From Eubacteriaceae bacterium (GTDB lineage: Bacteria; Bacillota; Clostridia; Eubacteriales; Anaerofustaceae), in assembly GCA_017613995.1 (NCBI GenBank), contig JAGACT010000239.1, forward strand, positions 1-27,717: a DNA stretch of 27,717 nt, in the 5' to 3' direction. A model generated the notes under the pieces. It was not told the origin of the DNA, ran no database searches, and worked only from the letters and a program-made list of their open reading frames with translations. The position numbers and the translations under genes were made by a program. This document shows, piece by piece, positions 21,065 to 27,717 of the stretch (position 1 is the stretch's first letter; each line of letters opens with the position of its first letter).

Positions 21065-22504
21065 ATGAACAAAAGAATGATCGTCTATATCACGGGGATA
21101 CTGATGATAATCGAAGCGATCCTGATGCTTCCCTCAGCGGTCATTTCGCTGATGGAATCCGACGGACTGATCATGGGATTCGCAAAGGCCATAGGCCTGA
21201 CCGCCGGCGCGGGAGCGCTGTGCGCGTACCTGAGCAGACCGAAAAACACCACCATCTACGCCAGGGAAGGTCTGGTCACCGTGTCGGTGGGCTGGATAGT
21301 GCTCTCCCTCATGGGAGCCCTGCCCTTCTGGTTCACCCGCCAGATCCCCAGATACGTCGACGCCTTTTTCGAGACGGCGTCGGGCTTCACCACCACCGGA
21401 GCCAGCATCCTCACGAACGTGGAGGCGCTGTCCCGTTCCGTACTGTTCTGGCGCAGCTTCACCCATTGGATAGGAGGCATGGGAGTGCTGGTATTCATCA
21501 TGGCCGTTGTGCCCCTGGCCGCAGGAGGAGGAAACATCCACCTGATGAAGGCGGAAAGCCCGGGGTTTGAGGCTTCGAAACTGGTGCCCCGCACCGGAAG
21601 CACCGCGAAGATCCTCTACCTCATCTATCTGGGCATGACCGTGACTCTGGTGATACTGCTGCGGGCGGGGGGAATGGATCTGTTCTCCGCCCTGTGCCTG
21701 TCCTTCGGCACCGCCGGCACCGGAGGGTTCGGAGTCCTGAACGACTCCATAGGATCCTATTCCAACTACTGCAAGATCGTCATCACCGTCTTCATGACCC
21801 TCTTCGGAGTGAACTTCAGCTTCTACTACCTGCTGCTCAAGGGCAGGGTCAGAGACGCTCTGCGCAACGAGGAAGTCAGATGGTACCTGATCATCTATAC
21901 GGCCTTCTCGCTGATCATAACCTTCAGCATCATAGGACGCTACAGCTCCTTCGGAGGAGCGCTGCTGGACAGCTTCTTCCAGGTGTCCTCGGTGATGACC
22001 ACCACGGGATACTCCACGGCGAACTTCGATCTGTGGCCTGAGCTTTCCAAGTCCCTCATGGTACTGGCCATGTGCATAGGCGCCTGTGCCGGAAGCACCG
22101 GAGGAGGCTTCAAGGTCTCCAGGGTCATCGTGCTGTTCAAGTATGCCTGCGTGACCGTGCAGGACGCCCTGTTCCCCAACAGGGTGCACCGGGTCAAGCT
22201 CAACGGCAGGAACATCGACGACCCCCTTCTGAGATCCATAGGCGGCTACTTCGCGCTGTACGTGCTGATACTGCTCCTGTCCGTCGTCGTCATATCCGCC
22301 GACGGATACGACTTCACCACCAACGTCACCGCCGTGGTGGCGACCCTGAACAACATAGGCCCCGGTCTCAACGCCGTGGGCGCTGCGGGAAACTATTCAG
22401 GATACGGAGCCTTCTCGAAGCTGGTGCTGTGCTTCGACATGATAGCCGGCAGGCTGGAGCTGCTGCCCATGATGGTGCTGTTTTCCAGACGCATCTGGAA
22501 GTAA
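21065..22504 (+). CDS. trkH: Trk potassium transporter membrane subunit TrkH
   Basis: A 479-residue integral membrane protein with four M1-P-M2 units of the TrkH/KtrB superfamily. Filter-region motifs: ETASGFTTTGASI, FGTAGTGGFGVLND, SSVMTTTGYSTANFD and VVATLNNIGPGLNAVG, with one filter glycine per unit, and CAGSTGGGFK on the inner side. With TrkA it takes up potassium driven by membrane potential or proton flow. GAGGAGTTAGGTT precedes the ATG. The operon ends with a perfect terminator. Confidence 0.96.
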   Translation: MNKRMIVYITGILMIIEAILMLPSAVISLMESDGLIMGFAKAIGLTAGAGALCAYLSRPKNTTIYAREGLVTVSVGWIVLSLMGALPFWFTRQIPRYVDAFFETASGFTTTGASILTNVEALSRSVLFWRSFTHWIGGMGVLVFIMAVVPLAAGGGNIHLMKAESPGFEASKLVPRTGSTAKILYLIYLGMTVTLVILLRAGGMDLFSALCLSFGTAGTGGFGVLNDSIGSYSNYCKIVITVFMTLFGVNFSFYYLLLKGRVRDALRNEEVRWYLIIYTAFSLIITFSIIGRYSSFGGALLDSFFQVSSVMTTTGYSTANFDLWPELSKSLMVLAMCIGACAGSTGGGFKVSRVIVLFKYACVTVQDALFPNRVHRVKLNGRNIDDPLLRSIGGYFALYVLILLLSVVVISADGYDFTTNVTAVVATLNNIGPGLNAVGAAGNYSGYGAFSKLVLCFDMIAGRLELLPMMVLFSRRIWK

Positions 22505-22528
22505 GGCATCCCGAAAGGATATCGTCTC

Positions 22529-22557
22529 TGCCCGTGCGAAAGCACGGGCAGTTTTTT
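22529..22557 (+). terminator. terminator after trkH
   Basis: TGCCCGTGC, tetraloop GAAA, GCACGGGCA, then GTTTTTT: nine perfect pairs with a GNRA loop. Confidence 0.95.
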
Positions 22558-22576
22558 CGTTTATGGGCAGTTTGCT

Positions 22577-22605
22577 GCCCGGCCGAGGCCCGGCCGTTGT
22601 ATAAT
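22577..22605 (+). promoter_or_regulatory. promoter with GC-rich direct repeat upstream of the hydrolase gene
   Basis: TATAAT at 22600-22605 lies 38 bases before the hydrolase ATG. Upstream, GCCCGGCCG occurs twice (22577-22585 and 22588-22596), an 11-base period, covering where the -35 and spacer should be. No consensus -35 exists, so the repeats may be an operator or activator site. Confidence 0.45.
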
Positions 22606-22642
22606 AGTATCAGCAATACACAAACATTATGGAGGTATTCAC

Positions 22643-23473
22643 ATGCCGACGCTGGAAGTCGAAAAAGGAATAGAACTGTTCTATGAGGAACTGGGGGAAG
22701 GCGACAGGTACATACTGAGCCTGATGCAGGATTTTCCTCCCGAATCATCCACCCGGGAGATGGCAAAGTGCGGATACCACGTATTCCTCATCACCAACCG
22801 CGGGATGGGGGGAAGCACCCACGTCACCGAGGATTACGGAAACGAATGGTACAACGTCTTCGCCGACGACGTGGTGCACTTCGCCGATAAGATGGGCATA
22901 GACCGCTTCGTATACATGGGATGCTCCCACGGTGCGGGCACGGGCTGGCACATCGCCCTGAGACATCCCGAGAGGCTCATCGCCCTGGTGGCCATGGTGG
23001 GAGGCCCCCACAACCTGGACGAGGGCAACTGGTCCTACCGCAGCCGTCTGGAGGCGGGCATCAAAATGCCTCCCATGAATCCCGTCATCGACGACGAGGC
23101 CATACAGAGAAGGAACGCGAAGAACCAGGTCTACGCGAAAGAGCTCAGGGACGCCATGAGTCCCGAGGAGAAGGCCATGGACTACCGCCGTCCCCTGGCC
23201 TACTGCGGCACCGAAGCGGCCCTGCAGGAGGAGCTTGGGAAGATAACGACTCCGACTCTCATGATAGGATGCCTGGAGGATCCCATAAGCAGGCCGGACC
23301 TGATGCTGCGCACCGCTCAGTGCATTCCCAACGGCAAGACCATACTCTACTCGAAATTCGGACATTCGGGCCCCTATTCCCAGTTCGTGGAGGAGACGGT
23401 GCACGAAGCGTGCTTCTTCCTGAAGAACGTGGAGGAGACCGGCAAGGTATACGCGAAGGTCATAAGCGACTGA
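22643..23473 (+). CDS. alpha/beta hydrolase
   Basis: A 276-residue cytoplasmic alpha/beta-hydrolase fold protein of unknown substrate. The nucleophile elbow is MGCSHGAG (Ser flanked as GxSxG); the acid is probably the Asp in GCLEDPISRPD; the His is in SKFGHSGPYSQF. LITNRGMGGSTHV holds the region after strand 4. A cap segment spans about 140-200. The N-terminus resembles ester or peptide hydrolases of this family (aminopeptidase-like or peroxidase-like). TGGAGG precedes the ATG. It stands alone between terminators, with its own promoter. Confidence 0.85.
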   Translation: MPTLEVEKGIELFYEELGEGDRYILSLMQDFPPESSTREMAKCGYHVFLITNRGMGGSTHVTEDYGNEWYNVFADDVVHFADKMGIDRFVYMGCSHGAGTGWHIALRHPERLIALVAMVGGPHNLDEGNWSYRSRLEAGIKMPPMNPVIDDEAIQRRNAKNQVYAKELRDAMSPEEKAMDYRRPLAYCGTEAALQEELGKITTPTLMIGCLEDPISRPDLMLRTAQCIPNGKTILYSKFGHSGPYSQFVEETVHEACFFLKNVEETGKVYAKVISD

Positions 23474-23485
23474 TTGAAACCATAA

Positions 23486-23519
23486 TTAAAAAAACGGCAC
23501 GGGATGGCCCGTGCCGTTT
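23486..23519. terminator. bidirectional terminator between the hydrolase and EF-G paralogue genes
   Basis: AAACGGCACGGG, loop ATGG, CCCGTGCCGTTT: a 12-bp stem. The minus-strand side is followed by further T residues, the plus side has TTTCG. Confidence 0.88.
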
Positions 23520-23534
23520 CGCATGCCGTACGGC

Positions 23535-25598
23535 TTACTTCTTTTCTTCTTTTCTCTTCTTGGCTTCCTCGATGATCTTGCCCGCGTACATGGCGGGAAC
23601 TTCCTCGTAACGCTCGAACTTCATGGTGAAGCTTCCTCTTCCCTGAGTCATGCTCCTGAGCTCGGTCGCGTACTTGAGCATCTCGCCATAGGGGGCCTCG
23701 GCGTTGATGGCAGTGTAGCCGGGCTTTACGGAATCCTGACCCATGACCCTGCCGCGCTTCTTGGACATGTCTCCCATGATGGAGCCCATGTACTCGTTGA
23801 GGTATGCGTTGGGAACGGTGATTTCCACGCTGTAGATGGGTTCGAGGAGGACCGGATCAGCCTTGGGCATACCGTCCTTGTATGCGAGACGGGCTGCGGT
23901 GATGAAGCTGATCTCGTCCGAGTCAACGGGGTGGTACTTGCCGTCCAGCAGTGTGGCCTTGAGGCCCACCACGGGGTATCCGGCGAGAACGCCCTCAGCC
24001 ACGCACTGGTTGAGTCCCTTCTCGACGGCGGGGATGTACTGACGGGGCACTGTTCCTCCGACTACCTGATCGACGAATTCAAGCTGAACTTCCTGGTTGT
24101 AGCTGGGCTCGAAGGTGATGATGACGACACCGAACTGTCCGCTTCCGCCGGACTGCTTCTTGTGCTTTCCTTCGATGTTCTCAGCCTTTTTCTTGATGGT
24201 CTCCCTGTAGGGGATAAGCGGGATATCCAGCTCGACGTCAACGCCGTACTTGCTCTTGAGCTTGCTGGCCACCACGTCGATGTGCATCTCGCCCATGCCG
24301 GAAATGAGGTTCTGGTTGGTCTCGGCGTTGCGCTCGAACACGATGGTGGGATCCTCTTCCTTGATCCTGGTGATGCCGGTGCCCATCTTGTCTTCGTCTC
24401 CCTTCGACTTCGGGGAGATGGCCATGGAGATGTTTGCCTTCGGAAAATCGATCAGGACCGCGTCCTCCCATGTTCCGTCGGCGGAAAGGATCTGGTTGGT
24501 GACGGAATCGGCCAGCTTGGAGAATGCTCCGATGTCTCCGCATGCCAGCTTCTCGATCTCGATCTGCTTCTTGCCCGCCATTGTGTACAGGTGGGTGATC
24601 TTTTCCTCCTTGCCGGTGGTGGTATTGATGAGCTCGATGGTGTTGGGCATCTCGCCGCCGATTACCTTGAAGATGGAAAGCTTTCCTACGTAGGGGTCAG
24701 CTATGGTCTTGAAGATGAATGCCGCGCTCTGGGCTGCGGGATCGCACTTGTTGACGTGGGCGTCCGCCGGTGAGGGCAGTACGTCGATGATGGTGTCAAG
24801 AAGCTTGTCGATGCCCACGAGGCCGTTGGCGGAGACTGTAAGGACGGGTACCATCTCGTCGTTGAGGATGGCCTGCTTGCAGCCCGCGTGGATCTCCTTG
24901 ACGGAGAGCTCCTCTCCCTCGAGATACTTCTCCATGAGTTCCTCGTCTGCGCTGGCCGCGGTCTCCATGAGCTCTTCCATGTAGCCTTCCACGGCGTCGG
25001 CGGTGTCTGCGGGAGTATCGCAGGCGCTTGAGGCGCCCTTGTCGTATTTGAAGGACTCTCCGGTCAGAACGCTGGTGATTGTATTGAATCCGACTCCCTC
25101 GTTAACGGGGATGGTGAACGCGGCGGCCTTGTTGCCGATGAGGGACTTGATGGACTCATAGGCTCTGGCGAATTCCACGTTTTCACGGTCGGCCTTGTTG
25201 ACCACGAAGATCGCGGGAATGCCCGCTTCGGAGACCATGTTCCAGGCCTTCTCCGTACCTACCTCGACACCGGAAAGGGCGTCCACGACGATGATGGCGG
25301 CGTCGGCTGCCCTGAGGGCGCAGAGCTGCTCTCCCACAAAATCAAAGTATCCCGGTGTATCCAGCAGGTTGATCTTGTGCTTGTTGTATTCGAGGGGAAG
25401 CAGTGCGGTGGAGATGGAGATCGTCCTGTTCTGTTCTTCGGCGTCGAAGTCGGATACTGTGGACTTGTCCTCCACTCTTCCCATCCTGTCGATGAGCTTT
25501 GTCTTGTAAGCCATAGCCTCTGCGAGAGTGGTCTTTCCGCAGCTGCCATGGCCCAGCAGGGCGACGTTTCTGATGTCCTTGGTGTTGTAAAAATTCAT
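23535..25598 (-). CDS. EF-G paralogue (translational GTPase, FusA2-like)
   Basis: A 687-residue five-domain translational GTPase. G1 is GHGSCGKTT (16-24); switch I is EEQNRTISIST, where EF-G proper has RGITI; G3 is DTPGYFDF (80-87), so the catalytic His of DTPGH is Tyr (Y84); G4 is NKAD. Domain III-V motifs follow: GMGEMHIDV, GSGQFGVV, VPRQYIPAVEKG, and MSKKRGRVMGQD. These marks fit the paralogous EF-G2 branch rather than the main EF-G, and it lies outside the rpsL-rpsG-fusA-tuf setting. The Tyr suggests slow or altered GTP hydrolysis, so a regulatory or recycling role is possible. CCGGAGG precedes the ATG. A 6-bp hairpin (AGACAG/CTGTCT) lies in the 43-base gap after the DUF948 stop. Confidence 0.92.
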   Translation of the reverse strand: MNFYNTKDIRNVALLGHGSCGKTTLAEAMAYKTKLIDRMGRVEDKSTVSDFDAEEQNRTISISTALLPLEYNKHKINLLDTPGYFDFVGEQLCALRAADAAIIVVDALSGVEVGTEKAWNMVSEAGIPAIFVVNKADRENVEFARAYESIKSLIGNKAAAFTIPVNEGVGFNTITSVLTGESFKYDKGASSACDTPADTADAVEGYMEELMETAASADEELMEKYLEGEELSVKEIHAGCKQAILNDEMVPVLTVSANGLVGIDKLLDTIIDVLPSPADAHVNKCDPAAQSAAFIFKTIADPYVGKLSIFKVIGGEMPNTIELINTTTGKEEKITHLYTMAGKKQIEIEKLACGDIGAFSKLADSVTNQILSADGTWEDAVLIDFPKANISMAISPKSKGDEDKMGTGITRIKEEDPTIVFERNAETNQNLISGMGEMHIDVVASKLKSKYGVDVELDIPLIPYRETIKKKAENIEGKHKKQSGGSGQFGVVIITFEPSYNQEVQLEFVDQVVGGTVPRQYIPAVEKGLNQCVAEGVLAGYPVVGLKATLLDGKYHPVDSDEISFITAARLAYKDGMPKADPVLLEPIYSVEITVPNAYLNEYMGSIMGDMSKKRGRVMGQDSVKPGYTAINAEAPYGEMLKYATELRSMTQGRGSFTMKFERYEEVPAMYAGKIIEEAKKRKEEKK

Positions 25599-25641
25599 AT
25601 ATTTCCTCCGGTTGTATGTTGGTTGCAGACAGTACTGCTGT

Positions 25642-26070
25642 CTATTTTTTCTTTGATTCCTTAAGGGCCCTCAAGAGCTTCTTCGTACGGGCGTTTTCAG
25701 ACATTTTGGCCAGAACCTTGGCTCCCGAGAACACAACTCCCGCGACGCTGATCAGCGTCTTCAGAGAAGCCGAATCCACTCCCGGCAGTTCGATGCTCTT
25801 CTTCTGGGGGGCCTCAGGCAGCCTGATGGTCTCCACCTTCCCGGAGATGGTCTCCACCGCCTGCTTGGTGCGGGCGGTAACGCTGCCCACGTCGCTGGAG
25901 ATGGTCCCCACGTTGGAGATGATGTCGTTCACTCCGCTGGTGTTGTCATCCAGGATGCCGTTGACCTTCAGGAGGGTCTGGCTCAGTTTCTTCAGTACAG
26001 TGATCAGATAGATGCACAGAGCCGCAAACGAGACTCCCGCCAGGATCACTGCAAGCTCCCATGCTCGCAT
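25642..26070 (-). CDS. DUF948-family membrane-anchored coiled-coil protein
   Basis: A 142-residue protein: one N-terminal membrane segment (about 5-26), a heptad-like Val/Asn/Ser helix (DDNTSGVNDIISNVGTISSDVGSVTARTKQAVETI), a linker with RLPEAPQ, and a Lys-rich end. This resembles DUF948 (YtxG) proteins of Bacillota, which are often next to YtxH proteins, as here. Its ribosome site GAGGAA overlaps the end of the YtxH gene, with only five bases between them. Function not established. Confidence 0.75.
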   Translation of the reverse strand: MRAWELAVILAGVSFAALCIYLITVLKKLSQTLLKVNGILDDNTSGVNDIISNVGTISSDVGSVTARTKQAVETISGKVETIRLPEAPQKKSIELPGVDSASLKTLISVAGVVFSGAKVLAKMSENARTKKLLRALKESKKK

Positions 26071-26075
26071 GGCCG

Positions 26076-26384
26076 TTATTCCTCGGTATTCTCTTCCGGC
26101 TCGTCCTCGTCCTCGAACTCGGCGCTCAGTGTGCTTTTGAAGTCCTCGTACTGTTCCTTGGCGTAGGCTACGTATTCACCGGCGGTCTTGGTGATGGTCT
26201 CCGCTGCGGGGCCGAACTTCTCGATCGCGTAATCGGTAAGGTCGGATACTCCCTCCAGCACCAGCTTTGATTTTTCGTCCATGACAGCCTTGAGCTGATC
26301 CTTGTTATCTAAAAGATACTTGGCTGCAAATCCAGCGGCAACTCCCAGAATAATGCCAGCGGCAAAACCGTTTCTTCTTGACAT
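26076..26384 (-). CDS. YtxH-domain small membrane-anchored protein
   Basis: A 102-residue protein with an N-terminal glycine-rich membrane helix (FAAGIILGVAAGFAAKYLL), a helical amphipathic stretch (about 27-80, VLEGVSDLTDYAIEKFGPAAETITK) and an acidic tail DEDEPEENTEE. This is the YtxH layout, a general-stress type in Bacillus. First gene of a probable ytxH-DUF948-EF-G-paralogue transcript; CGGAGA lies ten bases before the ATG. Confidence 0.75.
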   Translation of the reverse strand: MSRRNGFAAGIILGVAAGFAAKYLLDNKDQLKAVMDEKSKLVLEGVSDLTDYAIEKFGPAAETITKTAGEYVAYAKEQYEDFKSTLSAEFEDEDEPEENTEE

Positions 26385-26421
26385 AGTATCATTCTCCGTT
26401 CTGTTGAAATAAAGCTATATT

Positions 26422-26448
26422 ATTATATCATAACTTGTATTGTTACAA
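26422..26448 (-). promoter_or_regulatory. promoter of the YtxH-DUF948 operon with overlapping inverted repeat
   Basis: On the minus strand TTGTAA (26448-26443), 15 bases, and an extended -10 TGATATAAT ending at 26422. TTGTA-TTGT-TACAA (26435-26448, plus strand) is a small inverted repeat covering the -35 and could be an operator. Confidence 0.5.
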
Positions 26449-26461
26449 CATACTGACTCAT

Positions 26462-26494
26462 AAAAAAAAGAGGCGCCTCGATGTTTGCGCCTCT
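26462..26494 (-). terminator. terminator after ftsH
   Basis: On the minus strand AGAGGCGC, ten-base loop, GCGCCTCT, then eight T. Confidence 0.88.
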
Positions 26495-26503
26495 GTTTTG
26501 CGG

Positions 26504-27717
26504 TTATTCTTCGGAACCTCCGTCCCCCTCGCCTTCGGATGCTTTCCCCGGTGCTTCGTCTGCCTCTGCGGGTTTGTCCTCCGCTGAAGCATCCTTGGGC
26601 TCCTCGGCCTTTTCGGTCTTTTTATCGCCGTCCTTCTTCGCCCCGGAGCTCTTCTGCTCGGGTTCGGGAAGCGTCCCGCCGGATGCCAGGATGCGGAATT
26701 CGTCGCCGGAGAGGACCTCTCTCCTGTAGAGCTCCCTGACGATGATCTCCACCTTGTCGCGGTTTTCCGAAACGATCTGCCTGGCCCTGTCGTAGCAGCT
26801 GTCGATGATGGCCTTCGTCTCCCTGTCTATCTCCGTGGCGGTGGTCTCGGAAACTCCCTTCGACTTCATCAGGTCCTTTCCGATGAACACGTCGTCGCTG
26901 TCGGCACCGTAGTTGATGGGTCCCAGCTTCTCGCTCATGCCCCATTCGGTGATCATCTTCCTGGCCAGCTTCGTGGCCCTTTCGATGTCGCTCACCGCTC
27001 CGGCGCAGATGTCGTCCAGCATGATCTCCTCGGAGGCGCGGCCTCCCAGGGACATGGTGATCTCGTCCAGCACCTTCCTGCGGGAGATGTGGCTGTTGTC
27101 GTTGTCCGGTATGGATATCGTGACGCCCGCGGCGGTTCCCCTGGGGATGATGGATATCTCATGCACGGGATCGCAGTTTTCCAGCATGGTGCCCACTATG
27201 GCGTGGCCCACCTCGTGGTATGCGGTGATGCGCTTGTCGTCTTCGGTGACCAGCATGCTCTTTTTCTCCGGGCCCGCCAGCACTCTCATGATGGATTCCT
27301 CGATGTCGTGCATGGTGATGGCCTTGCGGCGCTCCCTGGCGGCGAGAAGGCTCGCCTCGTTCATGACGTTCGCCAGATCGGCGCCCGTCATTCCTGCGGT
27401 GGACTTGGCTATGATGTTGAGATCCACGTCGTCCGCAAGGGGCTTGTTCTTCGCGTGGACCTTCAGGATCTCCTCCCTGCCCCTGACGTCGGGCACGTGC
27501 ACCACTATCTGGCGGTCGAAGCGTCCGGGTCTGAGAAGAGCGGGATCCAGGATGTCCACACGGTTGGTGGCCGCCAGGATGATGATGCCCTGATGGTCGT
27601 TGAAGCCGTCCATCTCCACCAGCAACTGGTTGAGGGTCTGCTCCCTTTCGTCGTTGCCGCCGCCGAGACCGGTGCCTCTCTGGCGTCCCACGGCGTCGAT
27701 CTCATCGATGAAGATGA
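26504..27717 (-). CDS. ftsH: ATP-dependent zinc metalloprotease FtsH (N-terminal part outside window)
   Basis: The C-terminal 403 residues of the membrane AAA+ protease that degrades misfolded membrane proteins and some regulators. The visible part begins inside Walker B (IFIDEIDAV), then the second region of homology with LLRPGRFDRQ (arginine fingers), and the zinc site HEVGHA (usually HEAGHA) with the third ligand Asp in ...SDIERATKLA. The sequence YGADSDDVFIGKDL is typical. After about residue 340 of the visible part there is a low-complexity acidic Lys/Glu/Ala tail ending EGDGGSEE, longer than in many homologues. Membrane segments and Walker A lie beyond the window edge. Confidence 0.97.
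   Translation of the reverse strand, partial: IFIDEIDAVGRQRGTGLGGGNDEREQTLNQLLVEMDGFNDHQGIIILAATNRVDILDPALLRPGRFDRQIVVHVPDVRGREEILKVHAKNKPLADDVDLNIIAKSTAGMTGADLANVMNEASLLAARERRKAITMHDIEESIMRVLAGPEKKSMLVTEDDKRITAYHEVGHAIVGTMLENCDPVHEISIIPRGTAAGVTISIPDNDNSHISRRKVLDEITMSLGGRASEEIMLDDICAGAVSDIERATKLARKMITEWGMSEKLGPINYGADSDDVFIGKDLMKSKGVSETTATEIDRETKAIIDSCYDRARQIVSENRDKVEIIVRELYRREVLSGDEFRILASGGTLPEPEQKSSGAKKDGDKKTEKAEEPKDASAEDKPAEADEAPGKASEGEGDGGSEE

Noticed and set aside
23511..24773. A 420-codon open frame on the plus strand
   Set aside because: Antisense shadow of the EF-G paralogue; no recognisable domain.
25620..25645. Plus-strand terminator (AGACAG-TACTG-CTGTCT-ATTTTTT)
   Set aside because: No plus-strand gene lies upstream; the T-run is simply the Lys-rich end of the DUF948 gene read from the other strand.
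1..27717. CRISPR array, insertion sequence, prophage or riboswitch
   Set aside because: No regularly spaced repeats, transposase or integrase motifs, terminal inverted repeats, or recognisable aptamer leader were seen; all intergenic gaps are short.

Overview
The window comes from a GC-rich chromosome of a Bacillota (Firmicutes) bacterium, most likely an anaerobic member of the Clostridia. Evidence: a tmk-holB-ricT cluster preceded by a YaaO-type decarboxylase, as in Bacillus; a ylxM-ffh-rpsP-khpA order; an LCP cell-wall ligase, PepV dipeptidase, Trk potassium transporter, DUF948/YtxH pair and EF-G paralogue; strong AGGAGG-type ribosome binding sites; sigma-A promoters with TATAAT or extended TGnTATAAT -10 boxes; and many hairpin-plus-T terminators. 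Nothing identifies a genus. I saw no insertion sequence, prophage or CRISPR array, and no gene-free stretch exceeds about 210 bases.

Layout. 1-5.4 kb: end of an unknown gene, a cell-wall amidase, signal peptidase I (opposite strand), an LCP protein with a Gly-Gly-Glu tail, and a groEL with no groES or CIRCE. 5.45-7.26 kb: the oddest part. An EPSP-synthase relative reduced to one of its two globular domains is translationally coupled to a 32-residue membrane peptide. It is divergent from a PLC-family-like protein that has lost the family histidines. 7.28-11.4 kb: decarboxylase, tmk, holB, ricT and a small membrane protein. 11.4-13.7 kb: ylxM-ffh-rpsP-khpA on the minus strand. 13.8-15.3 kb: tRNA-Leu, a GlsB/YeaQ membrane protein, an 11-mer-repeat protein with a calcium-loop-like motif, and HU. 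15.4-17.4 kb: a tightly coupled EamA transporter, pyroglutamyl peptidase and GNAT acetyltransferase operon. 17.4-19.5 kb: a MerR-type HTH protein with a suspicious in-frame TGA, tRNA-Ser and PepV. 19.7-23.5 kb: TrkA-TrkH and an alpha/beta hydrolase. 23.5-27.7 kb: EF-G paralogue, DUF948, YtxH and the C-terminal part of FtsH, all on the minus strand.

Most genes are housekeeping: envelope biogenesis and export (amidase, LepB, LCP, Ffh, FtsH), replication (Tmk, HolB), translation (S16, KhpA, two tRNAs, EF-G paralogue), ion and peptide handling. The best candidates for something undescribed are the EPSP-synthase single-domain pseudoenzyme with its coupled membrane microprotein, its apparent ATT/CTG start codon, and the histidine-less PLC-like neighbour sharing the same control region.
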